A DNA stretch of 64,000 bases from CBDBCU01 sp965203435 (GTDB lineage Bacteria; Chloroflexota; Dehalococcoidia; Lucifugimonadales; UBA3495). How positions within the stretch are numbered: the stretch's first letter is position 1; each line of letters opens with the position of its first letter. The stretch covers positions 62,001 through 126,000 of the forward strand of contig CBDBCU010000006.1 in NCBI GenBank assembly GCA_965203435.1, given 5' to 3'. The notes beneath the pieces were generated by a model. The model worked only from the letters and a program-made list of their open reading frames with translations. It had not been told where the DNA came from and ran no database searches. Below, piece by piece: positions 50,914 to 59,604 of this stretch. The position numbers were made by a program, and so were the translations under genes.

Positions 50914-51281
50914 TACACCACCTCCGGGGCCAGGGACACAATCCGCATAAACCCCTTGTCCCGCAGTTCCCGGGCCACCGGCCCGAATATGCGGGTGCCG
51001 CGCGGCATCAGGTTGTCCTGGATGATGACGGCGGCGTTGTCGTCGAACTTGATATAGGTGCCGTCCGGGCGCAGCAGGGATTGGGCCTGCCGCACGACCA
51101 CCGCCTTGACCACCGTGCCTTTCCGCACCGGGGAATTAGGCACGGCTTCCCGCACGGTGCAGACGATTACATCCCCCACCTTGGCGTACTTGCGGCGGCT
51201 GGCCCCCGGAATGTTAATCAGCCGGATGAGCTTGGCCCCGCTGTTGTCGGCTACATTCAGCCGGGTATAGGTCTGAATCAT
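50913..51281 (-). CDS. rplN: 50S ribosomal protein L14
   Basis: 122 residues: MIQTYTRLNVADNSGAKLIR, VGDVIVCTVREAVPNSPVRKG, DDNAAVIIQDNLMPRGTRIF, FGPVARELRDKGFMRIVSLA. Normal length. Confidence 0.98.
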   Translation of the reverse strand: MIQTYTRLNVADNSGAKLIRLINIPGASRRKYAKVGDVIVCTVREAVPNSPVRKGTVVKAVVVRQAQSLLRPDGTYIKFDDNAAVIIQDNLMPRGTRIFGPVARELRDKGFMRIVSLAPEVV

Positions 51282-51283
51282 GG

Positions 51284-51868
51284 TTAAGCGTCCTTTTCCT
51301 CCCCGGCTTCCGCAACGGCCGACTCCGCCGCCGCTTCAACTTCCGCCGTGGCCGGATTATCCGCCGCCGCCGCTACTGGCTCCGTCGCCGTTTCCTCGAC
51401 ATCGATTGCCGCATCCGCGCCATCCGCCGCCGGCTCGACTTCGGCAACCGGTTCCTCGACCGCCGCAACTTCCTCGACCGTCTCAACCTCAGCCGCCGGC
51501 TCCTCAACCGCCGCAACCTCGTCCGCCAGTTCCTCGACCGTCTCAACCTCAGCCGCCGGTTCCGCAATAGCGGCGTCGATGTCAGTTTCCAGCTCGATGG
51601 GCTGGACTTCGGCCAGCTGCCGCCGGTGCAGGATTTCCAGTAGCCGCCAGCGCTTGGTCTTGGAGATGGGCCGGGTTTCCTGAATCCGCACCATATCCCC
51701 CACCTGGCACTGGTTCAGCGGGTCGTGGACATAGAACCGCGTTACCCGGCGCATCGGCTTGCGATACAAGCGATGCCGCTGTTTCCAGACCATTTCCACT
51801 ACGGCGGTCTGTTCCATTCCGGCGCGGACCACCGCCCCGGTGCGAACCTTTCGCATCTCTTTGGCCAT
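51284..51868 (-). CDS. rpsQ: 30S ribosomal protein S17 with ~100-residue acidic tail
   Basis: 194 residues versus the usual 85-90. The OB-fold core is normal: RTGAVVRAGMEQTAVVEMVW, RVTRFYVHDPLNQCQVGDMV, RIQETRPISKTKRWRLLEIL. From about residue 90 the chain becomes Glu/Ala/Val-rich with repeats (EPAAEVETVEE, AVEEPVAEVEPAA), strongly acidic. The coding DNA repeats accordingly (units of TCCTCGACCG/TCAACC). The ATG at 51868 follows the rpmC stop by 2 bases. Confidence 0.96.
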   Translation of the reverse strand: MAKEMRKVRTGAVVRAGMEQTAVVEMVWKQRHRLYRKPMRRVTRFYVHDPLNQCQVGDMVRIQETRPISKTKRWRLLEILHRRQLAEVQPIELETDIDAAIAEPAAEVETVEELADEVAAVEEPAAEVETVEEVAAVEEPVAEVEPAADGADAAIDVEETATEPVAAAADNPATAEVEAAAESAVAEAGEEKDA

Positions 51869-51870
51869 GG

Positions 51871-52068
51871 CTAATTCACCGTCAAGTTCCGTTCCCGCAT
51901 CACCGTCAGCAGGCGGGCAATGTCTTTCCGCGTCTTGCGCGGCTGATTGGTGTCGGTCAGCTGATTGGTCGCCGCCCGAAAGCGCAGGTTCATCAAATCC
52001 CGATAGGATTTGCTCAGCTCCTCGGTCAGCTGCTGGTCGGTCAGCCCCCGGATTTCCTGGATTTGCAT
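51871..52068 (-). CDS. rpmC: 50S ribosomal protein L29
   Basis: 65 residues: MQIQEIRGLTDQQLTEELSK, DLMNLRFRAATNQL, RKDIARLLTVMRER. Two helices, normal length; L29 lines the exit tunnel. Confidence 0.97.
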   Translation of the reverse strand: MQIQEIRGLTDQQLTEELSKSYRDLMNLRFRAATNQLTDTNQPRKTRKDIARLLTVMRERNLTVN

Positions 52069-52079
52069 ACCCTTTCTCC

Positions 52080-52511
52080 CTAGCTGCCCAGGCTGGCCGC
52101 CACCTGATCCCGCTGGACGGTCTTGGTGGGAATCGGCAGCTTGTGGGAGGCCAGGCGCAGGGCTTCGACCGCCTGATTGCCCGGCACTCCGCCGACCTCG
52201 AACAGGATCCGGCCCGGCTTGACCACGGCGACCCAGTGGTCATTGGCCGCCTTGCCGCCGCCCATGCGGACTTCCGCCGGCTTTTTGCTGATGGGCTTGT
52301 CGGGAAAGACCCGAATCCAGACCTGGCCGCCCCGCTGCAAATGGCGGGTGATGGCAACCCGCGCCGACTCGATCTGCCGGGCGGTAATCCACTCGCAGCC
52401 CATAGCTTTCAGGCCGTACTCCCCGAAGTGGACACTGTTGCCGCTGGTCGCCATCCCCTTGCGGCGGCCGCGCCCCATCTTGCGGAACTTGGTGCGCCTA
52501 GGTTGCAGCAT
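52080..52511 (-). CDS. rplP: 50S ribosomal protein L16
   Basis: 143 residues from the ATG at 52511 (MLQPRRTKFRKMGRGRRKG). WITARQIESARVAITRHLQR, VWIRVFPDKPISKKPAEVRM and GKGxx-type GGGKAANDHWVAVVKPGRIL follow. It overlaps rpsC by 14 bases. Confidence 0.98.
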   Translation of the reverse strand: MLQPRRTKFRKMGRGRRKGMATSGNSVHFGEYGLKAMGCEWITARQIESARVAITRHLQRGGQVWIRVFPDKPISKKPAEVRMGGGKAANDHWVAVVKPGRILFEVGGVPGNQAVEALRLASHKLPIPTKTVQRDQVAASLGS

Positions 52512-53289
52512 TGAAACTCCCTCCCGTCGCCAGACCGCTGAAATCGCCGTCGGCAAAGGCTTCGGTCAAATCCTCATCCTCCGAACCGGACTCGACCCGC
52601 AGCTCGATGTTCTCGAGGAGTTCGTCCTCCTCCTCAATTTCCGGGGCCGGCGGCAGGATTTCCCCCTTGTAAATCCAGACCTTGATGCCGATCCGCCCCA
52701 TCGCCGTGGCCGCTTCGGCCAGTGCGTAGTCAATATCGGCCCGCAGGGTATGCAGCGGCACTTGGCCCAGCATCAGCTTTTCGGTGCGGGCGATTTCCGC
52801 CCCGGAAATGCGCCCTTTGGTGATGATTTTGATGCCCTGGGCCCCGGCCTGCATGGCCCGCTGCGCCGCCTGCCGCATCGCCCGCCGGTAGGCCACCCGC
52901 CGCTGCAACTGGTCGGCGATATTCCGCCCCACCAGATACGGCTCCAGCTCCGGCTGCTCAATCTCGACGATGTTCAGCTGCACCCGCCGCCCGGTGATGC
53001 CCTCCAGCTTGGAACGCAGGTTCTTGACCCGCTCCCCGTCCCGGCCAATCAGGATGCCCGGGCGGGCCGAGTGGATGTTAATGACCGTATCCTGCGCCCC
53101 CCGGTCAATTTCCACCTTGGCGATGCCGGCGTCGGAGAAGTTGCGGTACTCGTTATAGACCGTGCTCCGCAGCCGCAAGTCCTCCAGCACCAGCCGCCGG
53201 TAGCTGCTGGCGTTGTTGGCGTACCAGTGGGTTTTCCAGTCCTTGATGATGCCCAACCGGAAACCGTAGGGATGCGTCTTATGGCCCAT
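52498..53289 (-). CDS. rpsC: 30S ribosomal protein S3 with acidic C-terminal extension
   Basis: 263 residues. KH domain RPGILIGRDGERVKNLRSKL, then QLQRRVAYRRAMRQAAQRAM and IGIKVWIYKGEILP. After about residue 212 an acidic Glu/Asp/Ser/Gly tail follows (EIEEEDELLENIELRVESGS, EDEDLTEAF). S3 shapes the mRNA entry channel with S4 and S5, so this acidic tail lies near the basic S5 tail. Confidence 0.97.
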   Translation of the reverse strand: MGHKTHPYGFRLGIIKDWKTHWYANNASSYRRLVLEDLRLRSTVYNEYRNFSDAGIAKVEIDRGAQDTVINIHSARPGILIGRDGERVKNLRSKLEGITGRRVQLNIVEIEQPELEPYLVGRNIADQLQRRVAYRRAMRQAAQRAMQAGAQGIKIITKGRISGAEIARTEKLMLGQVPLHTLRADIDYALAEAATAMGRIGIKVWIYKGEILPPAPEIEEEDELLENIELRVESGSEDEDLTEAFADGDFSGLATGGSFNAAT

Positions 53290-53292
53290 AGG

Positions 53293-53640
53293 TTAGAACT
53301 CCCCCTCAATTTCGTCCACCACCACGGTGATGTGGCTGGCGCGCTTGGTAATGCGGCCGATGCGGCCGCGGGCCCGGGGGCGGAACCGCTTGACGGAACG
53401 GGCCGGGTCGGCGGTAATCCGCACAATCCGCAGATTGTCCCGGTCCATAAACATATTGTTTTCCGCATTGGCGGCCGCCGACTGCACCACCTTGTAAACC
53501 GTCCGCGCCCAAGGCGAGGGCAGCAAGCTCAAGGTGTTCAGGGCGTCGGCCACTTCCCGGCCGCGCACCAGGTCCAGGATGGGTTTCAGCCGCTTCTGGG
53601 AAGCGCCGATTTGTTTGGCCACGGCTTGTACCGGCGGCAT
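53293..53640 (-). CDS. rplV: 50S ribosomal protein L22
   Basis: 115 residues: LDLVRGREVADALNTLSLLP, AANAENNMFMDRDNLRIVRI, RFRPRARGRIGRITKRASHI, TVVVDE. The loop reaching the exit tunnel is normal. Confidence 0.98.
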   Translation of the reverse strand: MPPVQAVAKQIGASQKRLKPILDLVRGREVADALNTLSLLPSPWARTVYKVVQSAAANAENNMFMDRDNLRIVRITADPARSVKRFRPRARGRIGRITKRASHITVVVDEIEGEF

Positions 53641-53644
53641 ACTC

Positions 53645-53929
53645 TCACCTCACCCGGCTGGTGCGCTCGGAGCGGGAAACATGGCCCCGATAGGTGCGGG
53701 TGGGCGCGAACTCCCCCAGGCGATGGCCCACCATATTTTCGGTGACGAACACCGGAATATGGCGGCGGCCGTCGTGAACCCCCAGGGTCAGCCCCACCAT
53801 CTCGGGCATAATCATCGAGGCCCGGGACCAGGTGCGGATGACCGTGGCCGCGCCGGAACGCTGCACCGCGTCAACCTTTTTCATCAGCTTGGGGTGGACG
53901 TAAGGCCCCTTTTTGACCGATCGCGACAT
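53645..53929 (-). CDS. rpsS: 30S ribosomal protein S19
   Basis: 94 residues: SRSVKKGPYVHPKLMKKVD, WSRASMIMPEMVGLTLGVHD, GRRHIPVFVTENMVGHRLGE. Standard. Confidence 0.98.
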   Translation of the reverse strand: MSRSVKKGPYVHPKLMKKVDAVQRSGAATVIRTWSRASMIMPEMVGLTLGVHDGRRHIPVFVTENMVGHRLGEFAPTRTYRGHVSRSERTSRVR

Positions 53930-53942
53930 CCTCTACCCTCGT

Positions 53943-54773
53943 CTAGCGCCGCCGGCCGCGCACTACGAACTTGCCGGTGGTCTTTTTCTTGCGCCGGGTC
54001 TTGTAACCCAGGGTCGGCTTGCCGGTGGGCGACTTCGGCCCCGGCATCCCTACCGGCGAGCGGCCCTCGCCGCCGCCATGGGGATGATCCACCGGGTTCT
54101 TGGCGACGCCCCGCACCTGCGGCCGCCGGCCCAAATGGCGGCTGGCCCCGGCCTTGCCCTTGCTTTCGTTCTTATGATCCGGATTCGACAGCTGCCCGAT
54201 GCTGGCCCGGCAGCTCAGCAGCACCCGCCGCATCTCTCCCGAGGGCAGGCGGATCAGCACATGGTCGCCCTCCCGGGACAGCACCTGCGCCCCCACTCCG
54301 GCGCTGCGTACCAACTGGCCGCCCCTGCCCGGAGTCAGCTCCAGGTTATGCACCACCGTGCCGGTGGGAATGTTCCGCAGCGGCAGGGCATTGCCCGGGC
54401 TGATTTCCGCATTAGGCCCGGCTTCCACCCAGCTGTCCACCGCTAACCCCTGGGGGGCCAGGATGTAGCTCTTTTCCCCGTCGGCGTAGTAAATCAGGGC
54501 GATGCGGGTCGTCCGGTTGGGGTCGTACTCGATGGACACCACCCGGCCCGGCACGCCTTCCTTGCGCCGCTTGAAATCGATGACCCGGTACATCCGCCGG
54601 CTGCCGCCGCCCCGGCTGCGGGCGGTGATTTTGCCCCGGTTGTTCCGCCCGGCGTGCTTCGCCAGCGGCGTCAACAGGGACTTCTCCGCCTTTTTCCGGG
54701 TTATCTCCTCAAAGGAGGGCCGCACGGCGTTGCGGGTGCCGGGCGTTATCGGCTTCAGGTTTTTCAATGGCAT
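53943..54773 (-). CDS. rplB: 50S ribosomal protein L2
   Basis: 276 residues: GRNNRGKITARSRGGGSRRM, NAEISPGNALPLRNIPTGTV, HLGRRPQVRGVAKNPVDHPH, GGGEGRSPVGMPGPKSPTG. The conserved His of the DHPHGGGEG loop near the peptidyl-transferase centre is present. Confidence 0.98.
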   Translation of the reverse strand: MPLKNLKPITPGTRNAVRPSFEEITRKKAEKSLLTPLAKHAGRNNRGKITARSRGGGSRRMYRVIDFKRRKEGVPGRVVSIEYDPNRTTRIALIYYADGEKSYILAPQGLAVDSWVEAGPNAEISPGNALPLRNIPTGTVVHNLELTPGRGGQLVRSAGVGAQVLSREGDHVLIRLPSGEMRRVLLSCRASIGQLSNPDHKNESKGKAGASRHLGRRPQVRGVAKNPVDHPHGGGEGRSPVGMPGPKSPTGKPTLGYKTRRKKKTTGKFVVRGRRR

Positions 54774-54788
54774 AACGACTTCCTCGGC

Positions 54789-55073
54789 CTAGAGACCTTC
54801 CACCAGGTTGATGCGGTCGCCGGGTTTCAAGGTTACTACGGCCTTCTTGGTGTCCGGCTGCTTCTTGACCTTCGGCCCGTACCGCTTCCGCTTGCCGCGC
54901 AGCATCGTGATGTTCACGTCGGTGACGGTCACATTGAAGTTCTTTTCCACCGCCTCCTTGACCAGCCCCTTGTTGGCCGTCCGGGCTACCTGAAAGGTAT
55001 AGCGGCCGGTTTCCTGGAGCAAGGTGCTTTTTTCGGTGATGGTCGGCTTCAGCAGCACCTGATAGATGTTCAT
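54789..55073 (-). CDS. rplW: 50S ribosomal protein L23
   Basis: 94 residues from the ATG at 55073 (NIYQVLLKPTITEKSTLLQE). YTFQVARTANKGLVKEAVEK and GKRKRYGPKVKKQPDTKKAV follow. The upstream in-frame extension overlaps rplD and is rejected. L23 docks SRP and trigger factor at the exit. Confidence 0.97.
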   Translation of the reverse strand: MNIYQVLLKPTITEKSTLLQETGRYTFQVARTANKGLVKEAVEKNFNVTVTDVNITMLRGKRKRYGPKVKKQPDTKKAVVTLKPGDRINLVEGL

Positions 55074-55078
55074 CGCCG

Positions 55079-55750
55079 CTATTCCTCCCCGTCCCCGGTG
55101 CTTTCCCCGGCGGGCCGCCGGTTCGGGCCGGCCGACCACAGGGCTTCCCCCTTGCGGAGGGCGTCCCGGGTGATGACCACCGTCTCCCGGCGCAGCAGTT
55201 CATGGGCGTTCAGCTGATTCACCGGCAGCGTCCAGACCTTTTTGAGGTTATGCCCGGCCCGGGCTACCGCCGTTTCCGCCTGTTCCGTCACCACCAGGGC
55301 CGACCCGGTAATGCCCAAGCCGGACAGCAACCCGGCCATCGCCTTGGTCTTGCCGTCCAGGGTATCCAGGCTGTCCAGGCAGAGCAGGCTGCCGGCCCGG
55401 ATTTTTTCCGACAGGGCGCACTTCAGGGCCTGGCGGCGCATCCGCTTGGGCAAAGCCTTGCGGTAATCCCGGGGATGCGGCCCGAAAACCGTGCCGCCAT
55501 GCCGCCATTGGGGGGCGCGGATACTGCCCTGCCGCGCCCGGCCGGTATGCTTCTGAATCCACGGCTTGCGCCCGCCGCCGGACACCTGCCCCCGGGTCTT
55601 GGTGGAATGCGTCCCCTGCCGCTGATTGCCCTGATAGATGACCACCGCCTGATGCACCAGGGAGTGATTCATCGGCACGGCGAAAACCGCGTCATCCACC
55701 GCAATGCGGTCGACCACTTCCCCCTGCTGGTTGACTACCGGAATTTCCAT
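55079..55750 (-). CDS. rplD: 50S ribosomal protein L4
   Basis: 223 residues: VHQAVVIYQGNQRQGTHSTK, GRKPWIQKHTGRARQGSIRA, PQWRHGGTVFGPHPRDYRKA, LNAHELLRRETVVITRDAL. A ~20-residue Arg/Glu/Gly extension follows the usual end. Confidence 0.97.
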   Translation of the reverse strand: MEIPVVNQQGEVVDRIAVDDAVFAVPMNHSLVHQAVVIYQGNQRQGTHSTKTRGQVSGGGRKPWIQKHTGRARQGSIRAPQWRHGGTVFGPHPRDYRKALPKRMRRQALKCALSEKIRAGSLLCLDSLDTLDGKTKAMAGLLSGLGITGSALVVTEQAETAVARAGHNLKKVWTLPVNQLNAHELLRRETVVITRDALRKGEALWSAGPNRRPAGESTGDGEE

Positions 55751-55792
55751 AACCCTGTCCTTAAAATCCTCGCGCCGCCGGCCGCGACGGTT

Positions 55793-56416
55793 CTAGGCCC
55801 GCTTGCCGGTGCGCCGCAGCAACAGCAGGCCATTGGGCGCCCCGGGAACGCCGCCCTTCAGAAAGAGCAGATTCCGCTCCGCATCCACCCGCACCACTTC
55901 CAGGTTCTTGACGGTGATGCGGGCATTGCCCATGTGTCCCGCCATTTTCAGCCCCTTGAAAACCTTGCCCGGCGTGGTGCCGCCGCCGATGGAGCCGGGA
56001 GCCCGGGCCCGGTCCGACTGGCCGTGCGTCCGGGGGCCGCCGCCGAAACCATGCCGTTTCATCACTCCGGCAAAACCCCGGCCCTTGGACTTGCCGATGA
56101 CATCCACCAGTTCTCCGGGCTGGAAAATGTCCACCCGGACCTGCTGCCCCACGACGAACTCGTCACCGTCGTCAGCCTTTACTTCCCGCAGATAGCGGGT
56201 CAGGGGATTGTCCCCCAGATGGCCGGTCTGCGGCTTGTTCAGCTTTTTAACCGGGTCAAAACCCAGCTGCACCGCGGCGTAGCCGTCGGTTTCCGGCGTC
56301 TTGACTTGCGTAACCGAGCAGGGGCCGGCCTGAATCATCGTCACCGGCACCACCCGGCCGTCCTCCCGGAAAATCCGGCTCATCCCTACTTTTTTGCCCA
56401 GGAACCCGCGGAGCAT
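55793..56416 (-). CDS. rplC: 50S ribosomal protein L3
   Basis: 207 residues: GKKVGMSRIFREDGRVVPVT, AVQLGFDPVKKLNKPQTGHL, DVIGKSKGRGFAGVMKRHGF and GSIGGGTTPGKVFKGLKMAG. Normal length. Confidence 0.98.
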   Translation of the reverse strand: MLRGFLGKKVGMSRIFREDGRVVPVTMIQAGPCSVTQVKTPETDGYAAVQLGFDPVKKLNKPQTGHLGDNPLTRYLREVKADDGDEFVVGQQVRVDIFQPGELVDVIGKSKGRGFAGVMKRHGFGGGPRTHGQSDRARAPGSIGGGTTPGKVFKGLKMAGHMGNARITVKNLEVVRVDAERNLLFLKGGVPGAPNGLLLLRRTGKRA

Positions 56417-56476
56417 TGCTTAACCCCTATGTCGGCGGGCGGCCCGCCCGGCCTTAACAGCCCGGCCGCCCTTGAC

Positions 56477-56788
56477 CTACAGTTTAATGGAAATGTCCAC
56501 CCCGGCCGGCAGGTTCAGCCGGGTCAGGGAATCGATGGTCTTCGACGTCGGCTCCAGGATGTCAATGAGCCGCTTATGGGTGCGGATCTCAAAATGCTCC
56601 CGGGAGTCCTTGTCCACGTGCGGCCCCCGGATGACGCAGAACCGGCGGATGTGGGTCGGCAACGGCACCGGCCCGGCAATGCGGGCTCCGGTGCGCTCGG
56701 CCGTCTCCACAATCTGCTCCGTGGAGCTGTCCAGCACCTTGTGCTCAAAGGACTTCAGGATGATCCGGACCTTCTGTCGTGTAACCAT
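56477..56788 (-). CDS. rpsJ: 30S ribosomal protein S10
   Basis: 103 residues: RIILKSFEHKVLDSSTEQIV, GARIAGPVPLPTHIRRFCVI, SREHFEIRTHKRLIDILEP. It opens the S10 section directly after fusA; tuf is missing between them. Confidence 0.98.
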   Translation of the reverse strand: MVTRQKVRIILKSFEHKVLDSSTEQIVETAERTGARIAGPVPLPTHIRRFCVIRGPHVDKDSREHFEIRTHKRLIDILEPTSKTIDSLTRLNLPAGVDISIKL

Positions 56789-56825
56789 ACCCGCCTTAAT
56801 CTCTTGGCGAACCGGCCCGCCGCGG

Positions 56826-58910
56826 CTAACTGACCTTAATCAGGGATTTGACCAGATGTTCCGGCGCCGGCTCGTAGTATTTGAACTCCATGGTAAAGGT
56901 GGCCCGACCCCGGGTGATGGAACGCAGGGCGGTAGTATAAGCGAAAGTTTCCCCCAAGGGAATCATCGCCCGGGCTGTCTGAATATCCTCCTCGCCCTCA
57001 ATGCTGCGGATTTGCGCCCGGCGGATGCCCAAGTCGCCCAATACCTCGCTGAGAAACTCTCCCGGCGTAACCACTTCCAACTCTACCATCGGCTCCAGCA
57101 GCACCGGAGCCGCTTTCCGCGCCCCTTCCCGCACCGCCAGCATTCCGGCGCTGCGGAAAGCTATTTCCGAGGAATCGACGGTGTGGTAGCTGCCGTCCAC
57201 CAGGGTAACTTTCAAGTCCACCAGGGGATAGCCGCCCAGCGGCCCGTTGTCCAGGGCCTGCTCGACCCCCTGCTTTACCGCCGGGATGTATTCCCGGGGG
57301 ATGACCCCGCCGGTAATGCCGTTGACAAAGACGATGCCCGACCCCCGTTCCAGCGGCTCGATTTCCAGCCACACATGGCCGAACTGCCCATGCCCGCCGG
57401 ACTGCCGCACAAACCGCCCTTCGCTGCGAATGGCCCGGGTCAAGGTTTCCCGGTAGGATACCCGGGGGCTGCCCACATTGGCCGCCACGCTGAACTCCCG
57501 CCGCATCCGATCCACCAGCACTTCCAAGTGCAGTTCGCCCATCCCGGAGATAATCGTCTGGGCCGTTTCCTCGTTGAAACGCACCTGAAAGGTAGGATCT
57601 TCGTCGGAAAGTTTGCGGAGGGCTTCGGAGAGCCGATCCTGGTCGGCGCGGCTGGTGGGCTCGATGGCTACGGAAACGACCGGTTCCGGGAACTTGGGCG
57701 GCTCGAGGATCAGCGGCTGGACTTCGGTGGCGATGGTGTCGCCGGTAAAGGTGTTTTTCAACCCCACGGCGGCGCAGATGTTGCCGGCGCCGATGCCCTC
57801 CAACTCTTCCCGATGGTTGGCGTGCATCTGGAGCAGGCGGCCCATTCGTTCCCGCTGCCCCTTGCTCACATTCAGCACCGCCGCCCCGGCCTTGACCGCC
57901 CCGGAATAAACCCGCAGGAACACCAAGCGCCCCACATAGGGATCGGTAACTACCTTGAACGCCAGGGCCGCCAGCGGCCCGTCGTCCTCCGGGAAACGCA
58001 GTTCCGTAGCTTCCGTCTTGGGCTCCGTTCCCTCTACCGGGGGGACATCCGCCGGGGAGGGCAGGTAGTGGATGATGGCGTCCAGCAAAGGATGGACGCC
58101 CTTGCCGGAGATGGCGCTGCCGCAAAGCACCGGCACCAATTGCCGTTGGATAGTGGCTTCCCGCAAAGCGCCGCGCAGGTCGTCCTCCGACAGCTCTTCC
58201 CCCTCCAGATAGCGGATCAGCAACCCCTCGTCGGTTTCCACGATTTTCTCAATCATGGCCTGCCGATACTCTGCATAGGTTTCCTGATACTCTTCCGGCA
58301 CCGGAGCCACTTCCGGCGGCTCCATTCCATTGCCGTTGTTGCGCCCTTGGGGATAAAGGCAGGCCCGGCCGCCCAGCAGGTCAATCACCCCGACAAAGGT
58401 ATCCTCTTCGCCGATGGGCAACTGAATGGCGACCGGATTGGACTTCAGGCGGCGTTTTACCGAATCGATGGTACGGGTATAACTGGCCCCCACCCGATCC
58501 ATCTTGTTGACGAAACAGATGCGCGGCACCATATAGGTATCGGCCTGCCGCCACACCGTTTCCGATTGGGACTGCACCCCGGCCACGGCGTCCAATACCA
58601 CAATGCCGCCGTCCAGCACCCGCAGGCTGCGCTCCACCTCGGCGGTAAAGTCCACATGGCCCGGGGTGTCAATGATGTTGACCCGGTGGTCGTTCCACTG
58701 GGCGGTCGTGGCGGCGGCGGTAATGGTAATGCCCCGTTCCCGTTCCTGGGGCATCCAGTCCATGGCCGTAGTTCCCTCGTCCACCCCGCCGACCTTATGG
58801 ATCCGGCCGGTCAAAAACAGCGCCCGTTCCGTAACGGTGGTTTTGCCGGCGTCGATGTGGGCGATGAACCCGATATTGCGAATTTTCTCGATGGGATAAG
58901 CAGAAACCAT
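56826..58910 (-). CDS. fusA: Translation elongation factor G
   Basis: 694 residues, full length. G1 AHIDAGKT (17-24), switch region ERERGITITAAATT, G3 DTPGHVD, G4 NKMD. The later domains carry ISGMGELHLEVLVDRMRREF and PGEFLSEVLGDLGIRRAQIR. It drives translocation by GTP hydrolysis. It lies between rpsG and rpsJ. Confidence 0.98.
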   Translation of the reverse strand: MVSAYPIEKIRNIGFIAHIDAGKTTVTERALFLTGRIHKVGGVDEGTTAMDWMPQERERGITITAAATTAQWNDHRVNIIDTPGHVDFTAEVERSLRVLDGGIVVLDAVAGVQSQSETVWRQADTYMVPRICFVNKMDRVGASYTRTIDSVKRRLKSNPVAIQLPIGEEDTFVGVIDLLGGRACLYPQGRNNGNGMEPPEVAPVPEEYQETYAEYRQAMIEKIVETDEGLLIRYLEGEELSEDDLRGALREATIQRQLVPVLCGSAISGKGVHPLLDAIIHYLPSPADVPPVEGTEPKTEATELRFPEDDGPLAALAFKVVTDPYVGRLVFLRVYSGAVKAGAAVLNVSKGQRERMGRLLQMHANHREELEGIGAGNICAAVGLKNTFTGDTIATEVQPLILEPPKFPEPVVSVAIEPTSRADQDRLSEALRKLSDEDPTFQVRFNEETAQTIISGMGELHLEVLVDRMRREFSVAANVGSPRVSYRETLTRAIRSEGRFVRQSGGHGQFGHVWLEIEPLERGSGIVFVNGITGGVIPREYIPAVKQGVEQALDNGPLGGYPLVDLKVTLVDGSYHTVDSSEIAFRSAGMLAVREGARKAAPVLLEPMVELEVVTPGEFLSEVLGDLGIRRAQIRSIEGEEDIQTARAMIPLGETFAYTTALRSITRGRATFTMEFKYYEPAPEHLVKSLIKVS

Positions 58911-58955
58911 GATGTTGGCTTGGGCCCCTCGCCGCCCTGTGCGGTCTCTTTTGAT

Positions 58956-59426
58956 TTACCGGCGGTAATGGACAAAGGCCCGATTGGCCTCGGCCATCCG
59001 ATGCAGTTCTTCCCGCCGCCGTACCGCCGCCCCTTCGCCCCGGGCGGCGTCCATAAACTCGTTAGCCAAGCCGCGCCGCATGGGCATACCGCTGCGGCCG
59101 CGCGCCCCCCGAATCAGCCAGCGCATCGCCAACGCCTCGCTGCGGTTCACCCGCAGTTCCGTCGGCACCTGATAAGTGGCGCCGCCAATGCGCCGGGGTT
59201 TCACTTCGACCAAGGGCGTGGCGTTTTTCAGGGCCTGCTCGAAAATCTCCATCGGATCCCGCCGGGACTCCGTCGCCACCAGCTCCAGCGCGCCATAAAC
59301 TACCCGCTGGGCGGTGGTTTTCTTGCCGCGGGTCATCACCCGGTTGATAAACCGGGCCAGGGATACGCTGTGGTAGCGGGAATCCTCGGCGATTACCCGC
59401 GGTTCGGCCCTCCGTCGTCGCGACAT
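58956..59426 (-). CDS. rpsG: 30S ribosomal protein S7
   Basis: 156 residues from the ATG at 59426 (SRRRRAEPRVIAEDSRYHSV). INRVMTRGKKTTAQRVVYGA, RRIGGATYQVPTELRVNRSE and LANEFMDAARGEGAAVRRRE follow. A longer in-frame start runs far upstream without a ribosome-binding site and is rejected. Confidence 0.98.
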   Translation of the reverse strand: MSRRRRAEPRVIAEDSRYHSVSLARFINRVMTRGKKTTAQRVVYGALELVATESRRDPMEIFEQALKNATPLVEVKPRRIGGATYQVPTELRVNRSEALAMRWLIRGARGRSGMPMRRGLANEFMDAARGEGAAVRRREELHRMAEANRAFVHYRR

Positions 59427-59604
59427 ATCCGACTGCACCTTGTCCGAATGTGATGTTGCACAAAATCCCTTGCCGGCGAGACGGACGGCAATTTTCCCGT
59501 CCATCTCCCCTTGCGCGGGCGGGTTATAAGAAAAGCGTTCCGCCTGACCTGGCCTTATGGGGAAGGATGCGGCCGGGGGGTTCGTCGTTCTTACAGCCTG
59601 GCGG

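Noticed and set aside
56472..59453. A 993-codon plus-strand frame
   Set aside because: Antisense to rpsJ, fusA and rpsG; it results from the GC-rich codon pattern.
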